Part shown: one piece after another, positions 1-4,126 of the stretch
Position numbering within the stretch: position 1 is the first letter of the stretch
Layout: the number at the start of each line of letters is the position of its first letter
Origin: an uncultured Ruminococcus sp.
Lineage (GTDB): Bacteria; Bacillota; Clostridia; Oscillospirales; Ruminococcaceae
Direction: 5' to 3'
Assembly: GCA_905199285.1 (NCBI GenBank)
Contig: CAJKFZ010000181.1
Location: 1-5,590 of the forward strand
DNA length: 5,590 nucleotides
Made by a program: the position numbers and the translations under genes
Notes under the pieces: generated by a model
The model's input: only the letters and a program-made list of their open reading frames with translations
Told to the model about the DNA's origin: nothing
Databases searched by the model: none

Positions 1-1
1 T

Positions 2-949
2 TCATAACTTTAAACAAAATATCAATATTAAATTTATAGCTCGAGCCGCCTGAAACCGTGTATTTTCGTCCATAGCCGGATCTTTTTTGCGTAATGTGTA
101 ATATGCGCTCAGCGTTTCACAATCACGGTCTTTCAGCAGATTCATTTCAGTTTTGTTGAGCCTCAGCATTCTCTTAACATCGTTGCTGCGGTAATTTATA
201 CGGATTCCGGTTCTGCCTCCGTCGAGCTTTCGGGAAATTATGTAGCCGAAACCGGATTTTATCAGGTATTCTATATTCGGATGTGCGGCGATCATGCATA
301 TGTATGTAATGAAATTATTCTCTATCGGATCGTCAAGTCCGGAAACGCTGTATTTTAGGAACGTGTTTAGCAGACATCCGTCATTGATGATCGTGTAAGT
401 TCTATCCGCCGGATAACCAAAATTGCCGTTGGAAAAAACAGGTTCGACAGGAGGAGATTTCTTTTCTGCCCAAGCAAGATACCATTTGCCGCATTTATCA
501 GGAAATTGATATCGTCTGTAAAACTGGACGGCTTTGCCCGGTTCCATAATGTATCGAACCTTTTCCACAATGTCAAAATCAGGCTCCATAATGTCCTCTT
601 CAAAATACTGATAAGCTCTGAAACAGCGTATCATAACGGTATCTCTTATTGCATGAAACACGGCAAAATTCTGCGAATGTCTGTATGTTTTTCTGCCCCT
701 GTTCATAGCTTTGAATTGAACGGATTCTCCGCAGTTGATGCAGACTCCGTATTTATTGTGTTTATAGCATTCCTGCGGTTGGAACGACCGATTAAACGGA
801 CTGTCGATATACCTCTGATGACAGAAAGTACAGTAGCAATCGGTATCTTTCCCTTGCTTACGGTAAAAGACAAAGTGCGGGAGATGTTCCTGTATTTCTT
901 CCGTGTACTTGCTCATCGGCGGAAACTGTTCAAAATCTTTGATATCCAT
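2..949 (-). CDS. PcfJ-like zinc-finger protein, possibly C-terminally frameshifted
   Basis: 315-residue protein resembling the PcfJ-like family, which is named after a conjugative plasmid gene but is common in clostridial phages and integrative elements. Its molecular role is not established. The N-terminal part has a zinc-ribbon-like arrangement: Cys40-x2-Cys43, then Cys70-x2-Cys73 followed by Gly and basic residues. The rest is a mixed alpha/beta region rich in aromatic residues, without a catalytic motif I can name. The ATG at 949 follows GAGGTG with 5 nt spacing, and that site overlaps the stop of the PcfK-like gene, so the pair is co-transcribed and probably coupled. The last 15 or so residues are very hydrophobic and the protein seems short for the family. 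The -1 frame stays open from the A6 run (83-88) to the window edge, so a frameshift is possible. Family assignment is from recalled sequence pattern only. Confidence 0.72.
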   Translation of the reverse strand: MDIKDFEQFPPMSKYTEEIQEHLPHFVFYRKQGKDTDCYCTFCHQRYIDSPFNRSFQPQECYKHNKYGVCINCGESVQFKAMNRGRKTYRHSQNFAVFHAIRDTVMIRCFRAYQYFEEDIMEPDFDIVEKVRYIMEPGKAVQFYRRYQFPDKCGKWYLAWAEKKSPPVEPVFSNGNFGYPADRTYTIINDGCLLNTFLKYSVSGLDDPIENNFITYICMIAAHPNIEYLIKSGFGYIISRKLDGGRTGIRINYRSNDVKRMLRLNKTEMNLLKDRDCETLSAYYTLRKKDPAMDENTRFQAARAINLILIFCLKL

Positions 950-958
950 GTTTTCACC

Positions 959-1333
959 TCAGAAATCCAGCAGCTCATCTAATGATAAGCCGAGACTGCT
1001 TTTCGGTTTGCTCTGCGTCATGATTATCGGCGGTTCAGTATGACCGTTGTCCCCGCTGAGATCAATAGTCATGTGAAAATGTACGATTGCAGTTGAAAAG
1101 TAGAATTTGACCGCTTTAGCGTAGACCTCGAGATCTGAAATGCTTTCGCCGACTCCTTTGATCACTTTATCAAGACAGCACTGGAAATCCACTCCGCTCT
1201 GTTCTATTGCCTGCTCAAATTCGGGTTCCTGCTCGCAGAACTGCATCAGAGCTTTTGCGGTTTTAGGAGCAACGGCTCGCTGATACTTACCTACTATTAC
1301 TGATGTATCAAAATATCCTTTTAAATCTTCCAT
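959..1333 (-). CDS. PcfK-like protein
   Basis: 124-residue acidic protein resembling the PcfK-like family, which usually sits directly upstream of a PcfJ-like gene in clostridial phages, as here. The middle section (roughly residues 60-95) contains the 'YAKAVKFYF' and 'HMTIDLSG' segments typical of these proteins. The C-terminus is a short acidic tail ending LSLDELLDF, which could be a docking peptide. Two in-frame ATGs exist at 1339 and 1333. AGGAGG lies only 2 nt before the first but 8 nt before the second, so I chose 1333. The stop is 9 nt from the PcfJ-like start. No enzymatic motif is visible and the function is unknown. A perfect consensus promoter on the opposite strand overlaps the start codon and ribosome binding site, so antisense transcription could interfere with expression. 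Confidence 0.75.
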   Translation of the reverse strand: MEDLKGYFDTSVIVGKYQRAVAPKTAKALMQFCEQEPEFEQAIEQSGVDFQCCLDKVIKGVGESISDLEVYAKAVKFYFSTAIVHFHMTIDLSGDNGHTEPPIIMTQSKPKSSLGLSLDELLDF

Positions 1334-1361
1334 TGACATTTCCTCCTGAATCTGCTATAAT
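1333..1361 (+). promoter_or_regulatory. Consensus extended -10 sigma-A promoter, antisense to the PcfK-like leader
   Basis: TTGACA (1333-1338), a 17-nt spacer, then TATAAT (1356-1361) preceded by TG-C (1353-1355): every element matches the housekeeping consensus. It fires against the operon. The -35 lies on the start codon of the PcfK-like gene and the spacer covers its ribosome binding site. The only thing downstream on this strand is a terminator at 1390-1421. Confidence 0.6.
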
Positions 1362-1367
1362 AACAGT

Positions 1368-1421
1368 GGTTAATAATTTTTTATTTCTTCCGTCTGAGAT
1401 TTTTCAGGCGGTTTTCTTTTT
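1368..1421 (+). ncRNA. Predicted short antisense RNA 1 (about 54 nt)
   Basis: Inferred transcript from the perfect promoter at 1333-1361 (start expected near 1368) to the intrinsic terminator at 1390-1421. It would be an A/U-rich 5' tail of about 22 nt plus a terminator hairpin. It is complementary to the 5' leader of the PcfK-like gene upstream of its ribosome binding site, and to the stop region of the membrane-protein gene. No open reading frame fits. A second copy of the layout exists at 1978-2032. Expression is not shown. Confidence 0.4.
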
Positions 1422-1669
1422 GTCAAGCTTTTTAAGCTCGTGGTTGAGTACGATAAGTCTTGCTATTGCCTTCCCTTTATCAACAGCTCCGCTGAAATTA
1501 TCGCAGCTTTTAGCCTTATCGTACCATTTGCGGTACTCGTTAAGCAGCTCACGGCGGCGCTTTCTGCGCTCGGCAAGTTCGTCAATCCGGCTGCATAGTT
1601 TGTCCAGTCCTACTACGATGTTCGGTATCGCTACCAGACTGGCCGAAGTTACTGTCAGCCAGATGCCTA
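1388..1669. repeat. 282-bp direct repeat, copy 1
   Basis: Identical to 1999-2280 (offset 611) except at 1615/2226 (A versus G on the + strand), so 281 of 282 bases match. It spans the terminator hairpin and nearly all of the small membrane-protein gene, but not that gene's start codon. The right end abuts the truncated methyltransferase. I see no terminal inverted repeat or target-site duplication, so it looks like a segmental duplication by recombination, not an insertion sequence. Confidence 0.95.
1390..1421 (+). terminator. Intrinsic terminator, copy 1 (+ strand)
   Basis: 8-bp stem CCGTCTGA (1390-1397) with TCAGGCGG (1404-1411), one G-T wobble and a 6-nt loop, followed by TTTTCTTTTT. The U-tract exists only on the + strand; on the operon strand the hairpin is followed by an A-rich run. 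The right arm contains the TGA stop of the minus-strand membrane-protein gene. The hairpin could also act as a 3' stabiliser for the operon mRNA. Confidence 0.65.
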
Positions 1670-1691
1670 GTTCTATACGCTTCGTGTCCAA
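1404..1691 (-). CDS. Small membrane protein, duplicated copy with rebuilt 5' end
   Basis: Up to 95 residues. A hydrophobic N-terminal segment (about residues 8-28) forms one likely transmembrane helix. It is followed by a basic cluster (RRKRRR, about 43-48) and an amphipathic, lysine-rich C-terminal helix. From the GIWLTV segment on it is identical to the protein at 2015-2290 except Val for Ala in the PNI[V/A]VGL motif. The original ATG was lost at the recombination boundary: upstream sequence comes from a truncated methyltransferase, and the best in-frame start is TTG at 1691, without a convincing Shine-Dalgarno sequence. It may be poorly translated, translated by coupling, or a non-functional copy. 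Function is unknown; size and topology would fit a holin or a small membrane regulator, but nothing specific supports either. Confidence 0.5.
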   Translation of the reverse strand: MDTKRIELGIWLTVTSASLVAIPNIVVGLDKLCSRIDELAERRKRRRELLNEYRKWYDKAKSCDNFSGAVDKGKAIARLIVLNHELKKLDKKKTA

Positions 1692-1749
1692 GTTCCCGGA
1701 ACGCTGTGCAGACTCTCTGCGATTCCTCGCAGGCTACTAAGACTTTCAT
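1670..1749 (-). pseudogene. 5' stump of a phage DNA (cytosine) methyltransferase-like gene
   Basis: ATG at 1749 overlaps the stop of the FlbD-like gene (ATGA), with an AGG-containing site 8 nt before it. The reading frame starts MKVLVACEESQ, then VCTAFRELGHEAY. I recognise this as the conserved N-terminus of phage proteins annotated as DNA cytosine methyltransferase or methyltransferase-like, where GHEA.. is normally followed by a Ser/Cys-Asp stretch. Here homology stops after GHEAY, exactly where the 282-bp repeat begins at 1669. The frame continues out-of-register through the repeat and ends at TGA 1582-1584, giving a 55-residue chimera with no catalytic region. A functional enzyme is excluded. 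The exact enzyme class is from memory of the N-terminal motif. Confidence 0.7.
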
Positions 1750-1943
1750 AACCCGAACCTCGCTCTAACGATTTTCTTCATGACCTCAACAGTAGTTTCT
1801 TTAACTGTGATCGTTTCACCGCCTGTAATATGTACTGCTGATTTTGAGTTCCCGGCTGAATCAGTTCCGATAACGCCATCAATAGCATTTATATCCACAT
1901 CAAACTCTATGCCGTCTTTGTCTGTTAATTTTATCATGGGCAT
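1746..1943 (-). CDS. FlbD-like small protein
   Basis: 65 residues. The pattern (M)IKLTDKDG-x-EF at the N-terminus, a central beta-strand region (SAVHITGGETITVKE), then TVEVMKKIVRA resembles the small flagellar-associated FlbD family, relatives of which occur in phages. In this phage-like context a motility role is unlikely, and it is best read as a small beta-rich protein of unknown function. The ATG at 1943 has AAGGAGG 8 nt upstream; the internal ATG two codons later is spaced less well. The stop overlaps the start of the truncated methyltransferase (ATGA), showing that the methyltransferase was the original downstream partner. An antisense promoter covers its start codon and ribosome binding site, as at the PcfK-like gene. 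Confidence 0.6.
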   Translation of the reverse strand: MPMIKLTDKDGIEFDVDINAIDGVIGTDSAGNSKSAVHITGGETITVKETTVEVMKKIVRARFGL

Positions 1944-1971
1944 TGACTTTTCCTCCTTTTTATGTTAAAAT
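1943..1971 (+). promoter_or_regulatory. Extended -10 promoter, antisense to the FlbD-like leader
   Basis: TTGACT (1943-1948), a 17-nt spacer, then TAAAAT (1966-1971) with TG-T before it (1963-1965). The geometry is the same as at 1333-1361, and it again overlies a start codon and AGGAGG site. The two promoters share the CATTGAC and TTTCCTCCT segments, but the sequence around and after the -10 has diverged while the -10 itself is kept. Confidence 0.5.
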
Positions 1972-1977
1972 GTAAAC

Positions 1978-2032
1978 GTGAAAATTTTATTTTGTGTTTT
2001 CCGTCTGAGATTTTTCAGGCGGTTTTCTTTTT
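1978..2032 (+). ncRNA. Predicted short antisense RNA 2 (about 55 nt)
   Basis: Inferred from the promoter at 1943-1971 (start expected near 1978) and the terminator at 2001-2032. The 3' half is identical to predicted RNA 1, while the 5' tail of about 20 nt differs. It is complementary to the leader of the FlbD-like gene and the stop region of the upstream membrane-protein gene. It lies fully inside the minus-strand operon. No transcript evidence is available. Confidence 0.37.
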
Positions 2033-2280
2033 GTCAAGCTTTTTAAGCTCGTGGTTGAGTACGATAAGTCTTGCTATTGCCTTCCCTTTATCAACAGCTC
2101 CGCTGAAATTATCGCAGCTTTTAGCCTTATCGTACCATTTGCGGTACTCGTTAAGCAGCTCACGGCGGCGCTTTCTGCGCTCGGCAAGTTCGTCAATCCG
2201 GCTGCATAGTTTGTCCAGTCCTACTGCGATGTTCGGTATCGCTACCAGACTGGCCGAAGTTACTGTCAGCCAGATGCCTA
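1999..2280. repeat. 282-bp direct repeat, copy 2 (likely the parent copy)
   Basis: 281/282 identical to 1388-1669. This copy is probably ancestral: here the membrane-protein gene keeps an ATG with a ribosome binding site and overlaps its upstream neighbour in normal operon fashion, whereas copy 1 sits on a broken gene. Confidence 0.93.
2001..2032 (+). terminator. Intrinsic terminator, copy 2 (+ strand)
   Basis: Same hairpin as at 1390-1421: stem 2001-2008 with 2015-2022, 6-nt loop, then a T-rich tract on the + strand to 2032. It contains the TGA stop of the minus-strand gene in its right arm. Confidence 0.65.
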
Positions 2281-2290
2281 CTTCGTACAT
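2015..2290 (-). CDS. Small membrane protein with basic amphipathic tail
   Basis: 91 residues. One predicted N-terminal transmembrane helix (about residues 4-24, GIWLTVTSASLVAIPNIAVG), then a basic cluster (RRKRRR, about 39-44) and a long charged helix ending in a lysine-rich KKLDKKKTA tail. This suggests an N-out/C-in single-pass protein by the positive-inside rule. The ATG at 2290 has AAAGGA 9 nt upstream and lies inside the end of the preceding gene (13-bp overlap), pointing to coupled translation. A nearly identical second copy lies at 1404-1691. I do not recognise the family. A holin-like role cannot be excluded, but the position in an early-type operon argues against it. Confidence 0.65.
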   Translation of the reverse strand: MYEVGIWLTVTSASLVAIPNIAVGLDKLCSRIDELAERRKRRRELLNEYRKWYDKAKSCDNFSGAVDKGKAIARLIVLNHELKKLDKKKTA

Positions 2291-2475
2291 CTCTGCACAT
2301 CCTTTCCAAGAACCGTTACCTCAGAATGTCCGTTTTTATCTGCAAGGGTTGCAGTATTGATAAATCGTTCTCCGTCCAGCTCAAACGATATGCGGATGAT
2401 TCTTGCAAATGTCATCCCTTTGTATTCTACCGGACATTTTTCAAATAACGCTTCTTTTAATTCTTTAACCGTCAT
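2278..2475 (-). CDS. Small phage-type protein, unknown function
   Basis: 65 residues, soluble. It has an N-terminal helix (TVKELKEALFEKC), a beta-rich middle (VEYKGMTFARIIRISFELDG) and a C-terminal strand with Thr/Val-rich content. No known family is recognised; the layout resembles small single-domain accessory proteins in clostridial phage early operons. The ATG at 2475 forms an ATGA overlap with the stop of the upstream gene and has an AGGAG...AAAGGA purine tract 3-10 nt upstream. Its 3' end overlaps the start of the membrane-protein gene. The tight packing on both sides makes it a genuine gene. Confidence 0.65.
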   Translation of the reverse strand: MTVKELKEALFEKCPVEYKGMTFARIIRISFELDGERFINTATLADKNGHSEVTVLGKDVQRCTK

Positions 2476-2696
2476 GATTCCTTTTCTCCTGTCCAGCGGT
2501 TGAAGTCGTAAGCTTCAAGTTTGTCTTTGATTTCGTTCAGCACTTTTGCTCCGGCTTCCTGCCAGAAGGTATTGAAGCCTTCGATATAATTTTGGGTACG
2601 TAATATTTCTTTGTTGTTTGTTTTATCGGTTACAATGCACTCACTGGTTTTTTCATCAAACAAATATTCAATATTTTTGACTTTACGTTCGATCAT
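2472..2696 (-). CDS. Small acidic protein, unknown function
   Basis: 74 residues, no signal peptide or membrane segment. The N-terminal half is beta-rich (KVKNIEYLFDEKTSECIVTD); the second half is helical with aromatic residues (FNTFWQEAGAKVLNEIKDKLEAYDFNRW). The family is not recognised. The ATG at 2696 has AGAAAGG 8 nt upstream. The stop shares ATGA with the next gene, and its start forms an ATGA overlap with the stop of a degenerate upstream frame, indicating that an intact gene once preceded it. Confidence 0.62.
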   Translation of the reverse strand: MIERKVKNIEYLFDEKTSECIVTDKTNNKEILRTQNYIEGFNTFWQEAGAKVLNEIKDKLEAYDFNRWTGEKES

Positions 2697-2794
2697 GTGT
2701 CCTGCCTTTCTTGTGCATTCAACTGCACAAACTTCTTTCGGTCGTATCCGTCAGCGACAATGCCTTACATGAAACGTTTTAATTCCTGCTCCTC
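2693..2794 (-). pseudogene. Degenerate small operon gene
   Basis: The gap between the Cys-rich gene and the 74-residue gene is not random. A minus-strand frame ending at 2693 reads GIVADGYDRKKFVQLNAQER and then QDT, and its TGA overlaps the next ATG in the operon's usual ATGA style. Going upstream, the frame meets TAA at 2765-2767, before it EEQELKRFM, and TAA again at 2795-2797. A good Shine-Dalgarno (AAGAGGAG) lies near 2789-2796 but no ATG follows at proper spacing; ATT in another frame is the nearest candidate. The best reading is a small gene inactivated by start loss plus a stop or frameshift. Alternatively it may be a very short peptide with a rare start. Confidence 0.4.
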
Positions 2795-2817
2795 TTATCT
2801 TTTTGCGAAAGATATTC

Positions 2818-3060
2818 TTATCTACTTATCGGAACATATCCCGGACACGATTCAACACAATAGCTTGGCAGATGATGAAATCCACCTGATAGACGATAGC
2901 CAACATCAGTCTTTTTGGCAGTCCATCCGGCAACAGGTTCAAGAGATCGCATCCATGAACAATCAAGCTTGGTGCAATTCCAGCAAATGGTGATTGTTTT
3001 TGGAGGATGCTTCGGTTTCACTTCGTCAGATTGGCAGTTTCCGCATTTGTTGTTCTTCAT
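2818..3060 (-). CDS. Cys-rich zinc-binding small phage protein
   Basis: 80 residues with CxxC pairs at the N-terminus (CGNC) and at about residues 26-29 (CWNC), then further cysteines at LDCSW and near the C-terminus (YCVESCPGY), consistent with one or two structural zinc sites. The pattern CWNC..(D/G)CSW.R...PV.GW.A....., ending in ..CP.., is a type I recall repeatedly from small hypothetical proteins in clostridial phages and mobile elements. No function is established. The ATG at 3060 has AAGGAGG 7 nt upstream and an ATGA overlap with the upstream HTH gene. The next gene starts 121 bp downstream, and that gap holds a degenerate frame. Confidence 0.72.
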   Translation of the reverse strand: MKNNKCGNCQSDEVKPKHPPKTITICWNCTKLDCSWMRSLEPVAGWTAKKTDVGYRLSGGFHHLPSYCVESCPGYVPISR

Positions 3061-3305
3061 GCTGTTTCCTCCTTTGTATCAAATCCAAGTTTTTGATACA
3101 TATCTTCAACTGTTACGCCGAGGTACTCAGCGAGTTTCTGTGGTCTAATATCATAACAGTAATGCTCACTACCTTGGAGCTTAAACGCTTTTCCTATAGG
3201 TGGATCCAGTAGATTTCTCTGCATTCCGATTCGAATAAACTGTGCGCTTTTTCCTGCAAGTTCCGCTGCCATTGCAGGAGTGATTTTTGGTAATGCTATT
3301 GACAT
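3057..3305 (-). CDS. HTH / excisionase-like DNA-binding protein
   Basis: 82 residues. The N-terminal part (KITPAMAAELAGKSAQFIRIGMQRNLL) fits the helix-turn-helix of small excisionase or MerR-like proteins ('AAELxGxSxQFIRxGLQ'). It is followed by a short wing-like segment containing aromatic residues, and then a second helical section (PQKLAEYLGVTVEDM). Such proteins are frequent in clostridial prophages and bind DNA as Xis-type architectural factors or small regulators; which applies here is not decidable. It is the first gene of the leftward operon. ATG at 3305 with AAAGGAG 7 nt upstream. Its stop shares ATGA with the Cys-rich gene. About 300 bp of non-coding, structured sequence precedes it, a natural place for operators or Xis binding. 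Confidence 0.68.
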   Translation of the reverse strand: MSIALPKITPAMAAELAGKSAQFIRIGMQRNLLDPPIGKAFKLQGSEHYCYDIRPQKLAEYLGVTVEDMYQKLGFDTKEETA

Positions 3306-3335
3306 GATTATGCTCCTTTCCGATGATAAAATATG

Positions 3336-3443
3336 TAATCCCGTCCGTTTAAGTTTTCCGCTGGCGTTTACTTCCGCTTTCGGTTCTCTCCTGCGGTACG
3401 GGATTATGGGATAGAGCTGATAGGCTCAGCTCTTCAGAAGCCT
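3336..3443. other. Structured non-coding region upstream of the operon
   Basis: A 9-bp perfect inverted repeat, TAATCCCGT (3336-3344) with ACGGGATTA (3398-3406), encloses smaller pairs: CCGC (3358-3361) with GCGG (3393-3396), and CCG/CGG (3374-3376 with 3381-3383). Directly after it comes a perfect 8-bp hairpin, AGAGCTGA (3413-3420) with TCAGCTCT (3426-3433). Its loop TAGGC can pair with GCCT (3440-3443) as a pseudoknot. No open reading frame of note lies here on either strand. It could be the leader of the minus operon, a + strand RNA started near 3334 from TTGACA (3299-3304)-17-GATGAT, or a DNA-level site. No known riboswitch class is recognised. Confidence 0.4.
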
Positions 3444-3472
3444 TTAAGCAATTATTTTATTGATGATTTTAC

Positions 3473-3490
3473 GGACAATCTATTGGACAA
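3473..3490. repeat. GGACAA direct repeat, 12-bp period
   Basis: GGACAA at 3473-3478 and again at 3485-3490, separated by TCTATT. On the operon strand this reads TTGTCC-N6-TTGTCC. The near one-turn spacing fits two protein monomers binding on one DNA face, for instance a regulator or a small Xis-like protein. With only two copies, chance is possible. Confidence 0.3.
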
Positions 3491-3547
3491 AAAGTTGATT
3501 TGTTAAAAATGTTCTTTTTTTGCTTTTTATTTTGTGCAATTTTTGTA

Positions 3548-3576
3548 TTGTATTATTTTGTTAAGTGTGATATACT
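3548..3576 (+). promoter_or_regulatory. Promoter of the dockerin gene
   Basis: TTGTAT (3548-3553), a 17-nt spacer, then TATACT (3571-3576) preceded by TG-A (extended -10). Transcription would start near 3583, leaving a leader of about 28 nt before the ATG at 3611. This gives the gene its own unit, separate from the phage-like operon. Confidence 0.6.
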
Positions 3577-3610
3577 TTCATTATCAATTATACTTAAGGA
3601 GGAATACCTA

Positions 3611-4051
3611 ATGAAAAAAATTACTAAAAACATTATAGCAGCGTTAAGCACAATCTCAATGTTGGCTGCATCATTTCCAATTACAGCAAGTGCGAGCCAA
3701 GAAAAGATCCAGCCCAGAGGAAGTTATCACGTATATGGCGACATAAACAATGACGGCATAATAATCGGCAGTGATGCAACTTATACTTTAACGGCAGTTA
3801 AAATTTTTGAAGGTCTTACGGGAAGTCCGAATCTTCCTTTGGAATATGCCATCGCACGTCCTGCGGTGTATTTCCCTGATGTAAAAAATCCTGTTCCACA
3901 GGCAGCAGATGTAAACGGTGATGGCATAATAAATCAAGCTGATGCAGATGAAATATTACTTTACTACACTCTATTGAGTGGTGGAAACGGAACTCCGCCT
4001 GATACTTCTGTATATAATGGAAAATGCGGTCAAGTCTTTTTTATTCCTTAA
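3611..4051 (+). CDS. Small secreted dockerin-domain protein
   Basis: 146 residues. A signal peptide (MKKITKN, hydrophobic core about 8-24, cleavage probably after ASA near residue 28) directs export. The mature part holds two EF-hand-type calcium loops of dockerin form. Loop 1 has Asp44, Asn46, Asp48, Gly49 and Asp55; loop 2 has Asp100, Asn102, Asp104, Gly105 and Asp111, followed by a helix ending in the Ruminococcus-like 'YYTLLSGG'. Dockerins bind cohesins and tether proteins to cellulosome- or amylosome-type scaffolds; no catalytic domain is present. The loops are 56 residues apart, longer than the usual 30-36, because of an insert rich in Pro and aromatics. The ATG at 3611 follows AAGGAGGA, which decides against the longer frame from 3500. 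It has its own promoter and terminator. Confidence 0.85.
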   Translation: MKKITKNIIAALSTISMLAASFPITASASQEKIQPRGSYHVYGDINNDGIIIGSDATYTLTAVKIFEGLTGSPNLPLEYAIARPAVYFPDVKNPVPQAADVNGDGIINQADADEILLYYTLLSGGNGTPPDTSVYNGKCGQVFFIP

Positions 4052-4078
4052 GCATATAACAAAAACGTTGTGATTTAT

Positions 4079-4117
4079 AGAAGTCTTACTTGTTAAGTAA
4101 GGCTTCTATTGTTATCT
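4079..4117 (+). terminator. Intrinsic terminator of the dockerin gene
   Basis: 13-bp stem AGAAGTCTTACTT (4079-4091) with AAGTAAGGCTTCT (4095-4107), 3-nt loop and one G-T wobble, followed by a moderately T-rich stretch. It lies 28 bp after the stop at 4051. It may also stop the convergent minus-strand gene ending at 4127, though the U-tract on that side is weak. Confidence 0.75.
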
Positions 4118-4126
4118 TTACTTTTC

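Noticed and set aside
506..982. 158-residue + strand frame opposite the PcfJ-like gene
   Set aside because: Fully antisense to a recognisable zinc-finger protein, with no ribosome binding site and no family pattern.
1303..1740. + strand frame giving a serine/leucine-rich protein similar to the one at 1962-2360
   Set aside because: The shared protein sequence only mirrors the duplicated membrane-protein gene on the other strand; no ribosome binding site and low-complexity composition.
1388..2280. CRISPR array or insertion sequence explaining the repeat
   Set aside because: Only two long copies, no short regular spacers, no transposase, no terminal inverted repeats or target duplications.
2697..3212. 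+ strand frames of 72-98 residues across the Cys-rich and HTH genes
   Set aside because: Antisense to genes with good ribosome binding sites and ATGA overlaps; no own translation signals.
3336..3443. tRNA or a known riboswitch class
   Set aside because: No cloverleaf, no anticodon arm or T-loop consensus, and no riboswitch core motif that I can recognise.
3500..3610. Upstream extension of the dockerin reading frame with a hydrophobic N-terminus
   Set aside because: It would run through the promoter and the AAGGAGGA site; the start at 3611 gives a normal signal peptide.
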